Source: Chloroflexia bacterium
GTDB lineage: Bacteria > Chloroflexota > Chloroflexia > Thermomicrobiales > UBA6265
Length of the DNA stretch: 11,848 nucleotides
Reading direction: 5' to 3'
Assembly: GCA_013698285.1 (NCBI GenBank)
Contig: JACCVE010000368.1
Coordinates: forward strand, 1-11,848
The translations under genes and the position numbers were made by a program. This document shows, in pieces, positions 6,672 to 11,848 of this stretch (positions are counted from its first letter, which is position 1; every line of letters starts with the position of its first letter). The notes beneath the pieces are model-generated. The model did not search any database. It was given only the letters and a program-made list of their open reading frames with translations, and was not told the origin of the DNA.

Positions 6672-7955
6672 TCAGGCGATCAATGCCCGCGTGAGTGCCT
6701 CGTCCTCGCCCGTCTCGTCCGCCTGGAGCATGTCGAGGATCGGACCCGGCCGGTGTGAGATGAACAGCATCGTGTCCTCCGGCCGGGCCATCTTCATCGC
6801 CCGCCGGATGGCATCCTCCTGGTCCGGAGCCTTGAACATCACCGGGACGAGGTCGTTCAGCGCGACCCCCTGTTTGACCCGTTCCCACTGGTCCGCCCGC
6901 ATCCCGTCGCCCGCGACGACCAGCGCGTCGGAGGTCCGGCCGATCAAGCGGCCAACCTCGATCAGATCATCATCGGAACCGTCCGCCACTCCCGCCAGGA
7001 GCGCGATCATCCGTCCCCGCCGACGGGTCGTCAGGGCGCGGAGGACGGGCCGCAGGAACCACGACGGGAGGGGACGCTCGACCACGGCGAGGCGGTCGTG
7101 GAGCCGGAACAGGTTGAAGGAACCCGGCAGCAGGCGGCCGGCGTCGCCGAAGGACGACAGCGCCGTCGAGACCTGCGCCGAGGAGATCCCGGCCGAGATC
7201 GCGATGGCGCTGGCGAGCAGGGCATTCATGACCTCGAAGGCGGCGGCTCCCTGAAGGGCGAAATCCAGGGCATCGACGCGGCAGAGCGGTGTCCTCGATC
7301 CTTCCGTACTGCCCACGGTCAGTCGTTCACCCTCGACCCACGCGCCCCGGTACCCGGCCTCAAGGTGCCTCTTGAGGAGGGGAGCCTCCCGGCTCTGGCC
7401 GACGAAGAACGCGTCCGGATATCGCGCCTCGGCCGGTCCGGCGACGGCGTAGTCCTCGGCATTGACGACGAGGTAGCCGCCGGGCGCCAACGAACTCAAC
7501 ACGGAGGGATAGGCGTCGAGAGCGACCCGCGCGTCCCAGTGCGCGAGGCAGGCGTCACTATTGCCGCACAGGTTGGTGACGGCGAGGATCGGAAAGGCCC
7601 CCTGGGGAAGTCCCACGGCCCGGACGGTTTGCCAGTCCAATTCCTGGATGGCGACGTCGAGCGTCCCGCTTGCCAGGTCCCGCATCGCCCCGGCCCACGG
7701 TGCCAGTTCGCCGTCGGCGAACAGGCCGTTCGTCTCCACCCCGTCGTCGGTCCAGATGCAGGTCTTCAGTCCGGCCGATCGGAAGATGTGGTCGACCATC
7801 CTGACGACCGTGCTCTTGCCCCGGGTCCCGGCCACGGCGATCACCGGCAGTCGGGCATGATGGCGCTGCCCGGCGCGCCAGGCGTCGAATGACGCGGGGG
7901 CGCGGCGGGCGCCGGACGTGCTGCTCAAGGATGGTGCGTCGTGGGTGGACATCAT
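6672..7955 (-). CDS. Mur ligase family protein of unknown substrate (PgsB/CapB- or cyanophycin-synthetase-like)
   Basis: This 427-residue protein carries a Mur-ligase-type ATP-binding centre: P-loop VAGTRGKSTVVRM (41-53), acidic AIQELDWQ with E105, LAVTNLCGNSDACL (124-137, near the VTNL-DH position of Mur enzymes), GGYLVVNAEDYAV (159-171) and FEVMNALLASAIAISAGI (240-257). The GTRGKST form recalls PgsB/CapB and the C-terminal half of cyanophycin synthetase rather than the GTNGKTT of MurC-F. The usual DYAHNP element is not visible; VVERPLPSWFLRP stands near that place. Mur-type ligases form an amide bond through an acyl phosphate, but the substrate here is unknown. The start is ATG 7955 (or the adjacent 7952): GGAAGGAA (7970-7963) is seven bases upstream, and the ATGA overlaps the rdgB stop, indicating coupling. 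Confidence 0.78.
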   Translation of the reverse strand: MMSTHDAPSLSSTSGARRAPASFDAWRAGQRHHARLPVIAVAGTRGKSTVVRMVDHIFRSAGLKTCIWTDDGVETNGLFADGELAPWAGAMRDLASGTLDVAIQELDWQTVRAVGLPQGAFPILAVTNLCGNSDACLAHWDARVALDAYPSVLSSLAPGGYLVVNAEDYAVAGPAEARYPDAFFVGQSREAPLLKRHLEAGYRGAWVEGERLTVGSTEGSRTPLCRVDALDFALQGAAAFEVMNALLASAIAISAGISSAQVSTALSSFGDAGRLLPGSFNLFRLHDRLAVVERPLPSWFLRPVLRALTTRRRGRMIALLAGVADGSDDDLIEVGRLIGRTSDALVVAGDGMRADQWERVKQGVALNDLVPVMFKAPDQEDAIRRAMKMARPEDTMLFISHRPGPILDMLQADETGEDEALTRALIA

Positions 7956-8587
7956 CGTCCAGTTCCTTCCGGCCGACTCGCGTCGAGGCACGCCCTGAGG
8001 GCGGGTAAGGCCGCTCGGTAGGCCCTGCCCCGGTGACTGATCGCGTTCTTTTCGAAGAGGGGGATCTCGGCGAGGGTTCGGCCGTCAGGGAGCTCAAAGA
8101 CCGGGTCGTAGCCGAAGCCCCCGTCGCCACGCGCCACCGGCGCGATGACGCCGTCGAGGTGGCCCCCGGCGGTGGCGATGAGGCCGGACGGGCCGGCGAT
8201 GGCGACGACGCAACGGAACCGCGCTGTCCGTTGACCGGGTTCGATGGTTCGCATCTGGGCGAGGAGCTTCTCCCGGTTGGCCGCGTCGGACACCGTCGTC
8301 CCCGCGTATCGGGCCGAGTGTACCCCAGGTGCGCCGCCCAGGGCATCGACTTCGAGTCCCGAATCGTCGGCGACGGTCAGGTATCCGGACACTGCCCCGG
8401 CCAGGGCTTTGGTCACGGCGTTGTCGTCGAGGGTCACCCCGTCCTCGGGCGGCGACGGCAGTCCCAGATCAGCGAGGGTCACGACCTCGATTCCCCGCGG
8501 GAGCAGGGCCAGGAACTCCCGAGCCTTGCCCGGGTTGCTCGTGGCGAGGAGGATGCGCCTCACCGGCACCGCTGGTGGATCAGTCAT
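7952..8587 (-). CDS. rdgB: XTP/dITP diphosphatase (RdgB/HAM1, non-canonical purine NTP pyrophosphatase)
   Basis: This 211-residue cytoplasmic house-cleaning enzyme hydrolyses XTP, ITP and dITP to monophosphates, keeping deaminated purines out of nucleic acids. The family signature is complete: ATSNPGKAREF (15-25), VADDSGLEVDALGGAPGVHSARYAG (72-96), FGYDPVFELPDG (158-169) and EKNAISHRGRA (179-189). TLDDNAVTKA replaces the common TFEENA--KA. Length fits the family. I chose ATG 8587, which overlaps the tatD stop by eight bases. A TTG at 8617 would add ten residues. The gene is translationally linked at both ends, with tatD upstream and the Mur-ligase-like gene downstream (4-base ATGA overlap). 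Confidence 0.93.
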   Translation of the reverse strand: MTDPPAVPVRRILLATSNPGKAREFLALLPRGIEVVTLADLGLPSPPEDGVTLDDNAVTKALAGAVSGYLTVADDSGLEVDALGGAPGVHSARYAGTTVSDAANREKLLAQMRTIEPGQRTARFRCVVAIAGPSGLIATAGGHLDGVIAPVARGDGGFGYDPVFELPDGRTLAEIPLFEKNAISHRGRAYRAALPALRACLDASRPEGTGR

Positions 8588-9404
8588 CTCCGGGGCCACG
8601 GGCAACTGGTGGGCCAAAGATGCCCCGGGCCGTCGCGGTGGTCACCGTCCGGACCAGGTCGACCGGCTGCCCGGTCAGGGCGGCGATCTCCGCCGCGATG
8701 CGTGGGATCGCCGCCGGGGTGTTGCGGCGATCCTTGCTGCCCGCCGTGACGAGGTAGGGACTATCGGTCTCCAAGACGATCCGATCGATTGGGATGCGGG
8801 GGAGGGCGTCGCGCAACGCGGTGCTCTTCGCCCGGGTGACGAGGCCACCGATCCCGAATGACCACCCGCGTCCCAACCCAATGTCCAGCAGTTCGTCGCT
8901 GCCGTCGTAACAGTGGAGGACGACCGCTTGGGTCGTCGCCGTCTCCGCCAGCATCGTGGCACAGTCGGCCGCCGCGTCGCGCTGGTGGATCACGACCGGT
9001 AACCTGGCCGAGGCCGCCAGGTCGAGCTGGCGACGGAAGAGGTCTCGTTGCCCCGCGGGGTCAGGGTCTGGCCGGGAGTAGTCCAAGCCGATCTCGCCAA
9101 TGGCGACCGGCCGCTCCGCCTCGACCAGGCGGACCAATGTCGCGAAGGTCTCGGGACCGTCCTCGCCGGCGTGGCCGGGGTGCAGGCCCAGGGTGAACGC
9201 CACGCCTGGCTCGGCTCTCGCCAGGGCGACCGTGGTCGCCCACCGGGCCGGACAGTAGCCGATGTTGACGAACCGCGCGACGCCGGCGGCCCGGGCCGTG
9301 GCCAGGACCTGGACCCGGTCCGGGTCGAACGCGGGGTCGTCGAGGTGGACGTGGGTGTCCACGAAGTCATCGCCCGCGACCCCGCTATCCGGCCCATCGC
9401 CCAT
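8580..9404 (-). CDS. tatD: TatD family metal-dependent DNase
   Basis: This 274-residue TIM-barrel metallohydrolase has all TatD landmarks: FVDTHVHLDD (H18, H20), TLGLHPGHAG (71-80), AIGEIGLDYSR (metal ligand E104), LPVVIHQRDA (H140), VVLHCYDGS (H164), RIVLETDSPYL (D214) and the RRNTP segment (226-230). TatD proteins are 3'-5' exonucleases linked to DNA repair and turnover. I prefer ATG 9404 because GGGAG (9417-9413) is eight bases upstream. ATG 9419 in the same frame adds five residues. It follows glmS after 60 bases and overlaps rdgB by eight, so tatD-rdgB-Mur-ligase form a tight unit that could be read from the glmS promoter or from its own. Confidence 0.93.
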   Translation of the reverse strand: MGDGPDSGVAGDDFVDTHVHLDDPAFDPDRVQVLATARAAGVARFVNIGYCPARWATTVALARAEPGVAFTLGLHPGHAGEDGPETFATLVRLVEAERPVAIGEIGLDYSRPDPDPAGQRDLFRRQLDLAASARLPVVIHQRDAAADCATMLAETATTQAVVLHCYDGSDELLDIGLGRGWSFGIGGLVTRAKSTALRDALPRIPIDRIVLETDSPYLVTAGSKDRRNTPAAIPRIAAEIAALTGQPVDLVRTVTTATARGIFGPPVARGPGDD

Positions 9405-9433
9405 CACCCCGACTCCCATGCCCGTGATGCCCG

Positions 9434-9463
9434 GCCGGTTTCGGTCCGGGGACAGAAACCGGC
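9434..9463 (-). terminator. Hairpin between glmS and tatD (candidate terminator or attenuator)
   Basis: GCCGGTTTC (9463-9455 on the coding strand) pairs perfectly with GAAACCGGC (9442-9434). The 12-base apical part can add a 4-bp inner stem (GTCC/GGAC). It begins one base after the glmS TAG stop. No U-tract follows, so it may only partly stop transcription or protect the 3' end of the glmS message from the rest of the unit. Confidence 0.5.
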
Positions 9464-9464
9464 G

Positions 9465-11237
9465 CTATTTGACGGTGACGCTCTTTGCCAGGTTGCGAGG
9501 CTTGTCGGGATCATTACCGCGCAGCAGCGCGACCTCGTAGCCCAGCATTTGGGCCGGCAGGGCGCTGACCAGGGGCGCGGCGTTGCCGACGTCCGGAGTC
9601 GGCAGGTGGGTGTCGAAGGCGGGGTCGTCCTCCGGGCCGATGCCGATGATGTAGCCGCCCCGGCTCCTCAGTTCCATGGCCCCGGAGAGGATGTCGTCCC
9701 GCGTCTCGTCGTTCGGGGCGTAGACGACGCAGGGGGTCCCAGGTTGAATCAGGGCGATCACGCCGTGCTTCAGTTCGCCGCCGGCGAATCCCTCGGCGTG
9801 AATGTAGCTGACCTCCTTGATCTTCAGGGCGGCTTCCATCGCGGTCGGGTAGGCCAGGCCGCGACCGATCACGAACAGGTCCGGGGCCGGCGCGATCGTG
9901 GCCGCGACGTCGCGGACCCGCGCCTTCCACGGCTCGGTCAGCATCCCCCGCAGGCCCTCGGCCGCCAGGTGGACCAGGCGGGCGCCCTCGTCGTAGGTCC
10001 CGGCCAGGGCGTGGGCGGTCAACAGAAGGGCCGCCACCTTGGCGGTGTAGGCCTTGGTCGAGAGGACGCACTGCTCGGGCCCGGCGAGGAGGTGGACGCG
10101 GTGGTCGACCATCCGGTCGAGGGTCGATCGCTTGGCGTTGACCAGGGCGCCGAGGCGGGCGCCGCGTCGCTTGGCCGCCAGCATCGCGTCGATCACGTCG
10201 GCCGTCTCCCCGCTCTGGGAGAGGGCGATCACCAGGCTCTCCGGGGTCAGGAAGTGTTCGTGATACCGGAACTCGGAACCGACGACGAAGTTGACGTGGC
10301 GGGCCGCGATTCGGCTGAAGAGGTAGGAACCCGTCAGGGCCGCGTAGGACGCCGTACCGCACCCGACCAGGAACGTCCCGTAGGCCCGCTCGATCGCCCG
10401 GGCCATGTCCTTGATCGCCGGGCCGTTCTCGGCCAGCAGCCGGTCGAGCACGACCGGTTGCTCGGCCATCTCCTTCGACATGAAGTGGGGGTGACCATTG
10501 AGGCCGATGTCGCCCTCGGTGATCGTCAGGGGGCCGAACTCCGGCGGGATGGGCCGCAGCGTGCGGCGATCGTACAGTTCGACCCCCCGCGCCGTCAGCC
10601 GGACGACGTGCTCGTCCTCTAAGAACAGGATCCGTTCGGCGTGGGCGGCCAGGGCCGTCATGTCGGACGCGATCGTGAAGCCGGACCGCCCGGCGCCGAT
10701 CACCAGGGGCGAGGTCGACTTGGCGGCGACCAGTTCGCCTCGGGCCTGGTCGAGCACGATGACGGCATTCAGGCCACGGAGCCGTACGAACACCGATGCC
10801 AGGACGGCGTACAGTGGCCGCTCGGGGTCGGCCATGACGGCCCGGTCGACCAGGTGGGCGATCACCTCGCTGTCCGTCTCGGAGGCGAAGACATGCCCCT
10901 CCGCCCGCAACTCGTCGCGCAGGGGCCGGAAGTTCTCGACGATCCCGTTGTGGATGATCGCGACCCGGCCGCTCGGCCCGACGTGCGGGTGGGCGTTCTC
11001 CCGCGTCACGCTCCCGTGGGTGGCCCAACGGGTGTGGCCGAACCCGAGTGTAGAGGGGGGCAGCGTGACGGTGGCACCACCGATCTTGCCGATTTCCTTC
11101 TCGACCTCGATCCGCTCGCCCTGGCCGACCGCGACGCCCCAGGAGTCATACCCCCTGTATTCGAGCATCGACAGGGCCCGCATCACCATCGACCCGACAT
11201 CGGCTCGCTGGCCGACGTACCCGAAGATCCCGCACAT
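9465..11237 (-). CDS. glmS: Glutamine-fructose-6-phosphate aminotransferase (isomerizing), glucosamine-6-phosphate synthase
   Basis: This 590-residue enzyme makes glucosamine-6-phosphate from fructose-6-phosphate and glutamine, the entry step to UDP-GlcNAc and cell-envelope sugars. The N-terminal glutaminase domain (about 1-220) begins MCGIFGYVG with nucleophile Cys2, then LEYRGYDSWGVAV (25-37), GHTRWATHG (67-75), HNGIVENF (96-103) and SETDSEV (119-125). Two SIS sugar-isomerase domains follow. The first (about 283-410) has VGCGTASYAAL, SEFRYHE, ALSQSGETADVIDA and STKAYTAK. The second (about 452-575) has AMEAALKIKEVSYIHAEGFAGGELKHGVIAL. The C-terminus LAKSVTVK is canonical. DSWG in place of DSAG is a natural variant. 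Start 11237 is fixed by the Cys2 position and GGGAGAG (11249-11243). An ATG-less upstream extension of the frame is coincidental. Upstream lies a glmS ribozyme, implying feedback control by its product. Confidence 0.97.
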   Translation of the reverse strand: MCGIFGYVGQRADVGSMVMRALSMLEYRGYDSWGVAVGQGERIEVEKEIGKIGGATVTLPPSTLGFGHTRWATHGSVTRENAHPHVGPSGRVAIIHNGIVENFRPLRDELRAEGHVFASETDSEVIAHLVDRAVMADPERPLYAVLASVFVRLRGLNAVIVLDQARGELVAAKSTSPLVIGAGRSGFTIASDMTALAAHAERILFLEDEHVVRLTARGVELYDRRTLRPIPPEFGPLTITEGDIGLNGHPHFMSKEMAEQPVVLDRLLAENGPAIKDMARAIERAYGTFLVGCGTASYAALTGSYLFSRIAARHVNFVVGSEFRYHEHFLTPESLVIALSQSGETADVIDAMLAAKRRGARLGALVNAKRSTLDRMVDHRVHLLAGPEQCVLSTKAYTAKVAALLLTAHALAGTYDEGARLVHLAAEGLRGMLTEPWKARVRDVAATIAPAPDLFVIGRGLAYPTAMEAALKIKEVSYIHAEGFAGGELKHGVIALIQPGTPCVVYAPNDETRDDILSGAMELRSRGGYIIGIGPEDDPAFDTHLPTPDVGNAAPLVSALPAQMLGYEVALLRGNDPDKPRNLAKSVTVK

Positions 11238-11242
11238 CGTCA

Positions 11243-11249
11243 CTCTCCC
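11243..11249 (-). promoter_or_regulatory. Ribosome-binding site that fixes the glmS start
   Basis: GGGAGAG lies five bases before ATG 11237. Because the glmS frame stays open upstream as far as 11750, this site and the essential Cys2 after Met decide the start. Confidence 0.8.
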
Positions 11250-11305
11250 GTCCCGGCCGTCGCCCCGGTACCCATGAGGATCCGGGCGGGCGGCGCGAAG
11301 CCATC

Positions 11306-11322
11306 CCGGCGAGGTTCGCCGG
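11306..11322 (-). other. Compact hairpin in the glmS leader
   Basis: A 7-bp perfect stem with a 3-base loop (CCGGCGA-ACC-TCGCCGG on the glmS strand) sits about 70 bases before the glmS start and about 115 bases after the ribozyme. There is no U-tract. It would remain on the message after ribozyme cleavage and might slow a 5' exonuclease or shape the leader. The intervening leader (11238-11436) otherwise holds only short, weak stems (for example 11393-11377) and no convincing ORF. Confidence 0.35.
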
Positions 11323-11436
11323 CACCGATCATTGGTGGTCACTCGGGTGAAGAGCGGTCGCGGAGATCCGGGGATGCGCCGGTGGGAACGGCGAATGGTC
11401 CTGATGGTGGTGGTGTCCACGTGGAACGGTATTTGG

Positions 11437-11557
11437 GCGACGGTTACCCGCCGGTTTTGTCCCGTCACTGACGACCGTGGCGGCCGGGGAGCCATCCGCC
11501 GAAGGATTCGATCGGCTCCCACCTCGTCAACCCGGTGTCCGACCGGGCCCTGGCGCT
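11437..11557 (-). ncRNA. glmS ribozyme (glucosamine-6-phosphate-activated self-cleaving riboswitch)
   Basis: Reading the glmS strand, the conserved core appears in family order. AGCGCC is at 11557-11552, with cleavage expected between A11557 and G11556. P1 pairs CCCGGU (11547-11542) with ACCGGG (11536-11531). The invariant UUGACGAGG is at 11530-11522. P2 pairs GGGAGCC (11520-11514) with GGCUCCC (11493-11487) and encloses AUCGAA (11512-11507) and UUCGGCGGAU (11503-11494). The P2.2 pseudoknot pairs CGCC (11555-11552) with GGCG (11500-11497). P3 pairs CGGCCG (11486-11481) with CGGUCG (11477-11472) around CCA. P4 pairs GUGACGG (11468-11462) with CCGUCGC (11443-11437, one G-U) and carries ACAAAACC, like known P4 regions. 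The family uses glucosamine-6-phosphate as coenzyme to cleave the glmS mRNA. It sits 199 bases upstream of the glmS ATG, in the right orientation and after a good promoter. Confidence 0.93.
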
Positions 11558-11645
11558 CTGAACGTTCCCAACCCTGACAAGCCCGCTTCCGTCTGGACCG
11601 GCCGACAACCCGTCTCCGGGGTGTACGGTCACTCCACCTGAGCCA

Positions 11646-11674
11646 AGTGTACTGGCTTTGCCAGCCCGTCACAA
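11646..11674 (-). promoter_or_regulatory. glmS promoter (sigma-70 type)
   Basis: On the glmS strand, TTGTGA (11674-11669) and TACACT (11651-11646) are separated by exactly 17 bases. Transcription would begin near 11639, about 80 bases before the ribozyme cleavage site. The spacer contains a perfect inverted repeat, CTGGC-AAA-GCCAG (11664-11652), a possible operator or chance. Confidence 0.6.
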
Positions 11675-11709
11675 TGGTTCCTGACCGCTTCAGGCTTCCC
11701 GGGTTAAGG

Positions 11710-11715
11710 TATGAT
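11710..11715 (+). promoter_or_regulatory. Probable -10 box of the purB promoter
   Basis: TATGAT matches the -10 consensus and sits in a locally AT-richer patch (TTAAGGTATGATTGATATG). The -35 is weak: CTTCAG at 11688-11693 gives 16-base spacing. Transcription would start near 11722, giving a leader of about 45 bases. It is arranged back-to-back with the glmS promoter. Confidence 0.5.
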
Positions 11716-11766
11716 TGATATGCACCCGTCCGAGAGCGTCGCCCCGACATCGGAGTCCTCCCGCTC

Positions 11767-11848
11767 GTGATCGAACGCTACACCCGCCCCGAGATGGGCG
11801 CGATCTGGAGCGATCGGCGGAAGATCGATGCCTGGCTGGCGGTGGAGA
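11767..11848 (+). CDS. purB: Adenylosuccinate lyase, N-terminal fragment (continues past window end)
   Basis: GTG at 11767 opens a frame reading (M)IERYTRPEMGAIWSDRRK, then IDAWLAVE, to the window end. IERYTRPEMGxIWS is the hallmark N-terminus of bacterial PurB. The enzyme cleaves SAICAR to AICAR and adenylosuccinate to AMP with release of fumarate in purine synthesis. Only 27 residues are visible, so catalytic residues cannot be checked. A weak GGAG (11752-11755) lies 11 bases upstream. It is divergent from glmS. Confidence 0.9.
   Translation, partial: MIERYTRPEMGAIWSDRRKIDAWLAVE

Noticed and set aside
9048..10622. 524-codon open frame on the + strand opposite tatD and glmS, and a similar - strand frame at 9514-11028
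   Set aside because: Both are shadows of GlmS and TatD, with low-complexity translations and no family motifs.
11575..11580. TTGTCA just upstream of the ribozyme as an alternative glmS -35
   Set aside because: The position 17 bases downstream falls in the ribozyme core (AGCGCC), which is not a -10, and starting there would remove the cleavage site.
11238..11750. Open extension of the glmS frame upstream to 11750, giving a 761-residue protein
   Set aside because: GlmS needs Cys2 directly after the initiator Met, a ribosome site lies at 11243-11249, and the extension runs through the ribozyme.

Overview
The window is GC-rich by eye, densely coding, and looks like a chromosomal piece of a non-Firmicute bacterium. 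The best guess is a Chloroflexota (Thermomicrobia-like) organism. The pointers are the GC-rich codons, the paired ABC-2 export modules with a GYQ-type permease N-terminus, a luciferase-like F420-type oxidoreductase, and a GlmS with the EYRGYDSWG variant. An actinobacterium is not excluded. No mobile element, CRISPR array, tRNA or rRNA was seen.

Left arm, + strand (1-5246): the tail of an ABC ATPase, an ABC-2 permease, a second complete ABC ATPase and a second ABC-2 permease. Together these are two ATPase/permease pairs in a row, probably one transcription unit. A luciferase-like monooxygenase (LLM) family, probably F420-dependent, oxidoreductase and a ROK-family sugar kinase follow on the same strand. 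A hairpin begins directly after the ROK stop codon.

Centre (5247-6671): a 213-base leader with a possible promoter and hairpins precedes a NYN-domain (PIN-like nuclease fold) protein with a very acidic C-terminal tail. A perfect 13-bp GC-rich hairpin terminator separates it from the convergent right arm.

Right arm, - strand (11237 down to 6672): glmS, tatD, rdgB and a Mur-ligase-like gene run in one direction. tatD/rdgB and rdgB/Mur-ligase overlap by 8 and 4 bases. At the far right, the start of purB is divergent from glmS.

The most informative element is non-coding. The 529-base glmS-purB gap holds, on the glmS strand, what reads as a complete glmS ribozyme: the cleavage-site block AGCGCC, P1, UUGACGAGG, P2, UUCGGCGGAU, P3 and P4, all with pairing stems. 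It lies between a good glmS promoter (TTGTGA, 17 bp, TACACT) and the glmS start. This predicts that glucosamine-6-phosphate feeds back on GlmS synthesis by mRNA self-cleavage, a control best known from Firmicutes, here in a GC-rich lineage and followed by about 200 bases of further leader.
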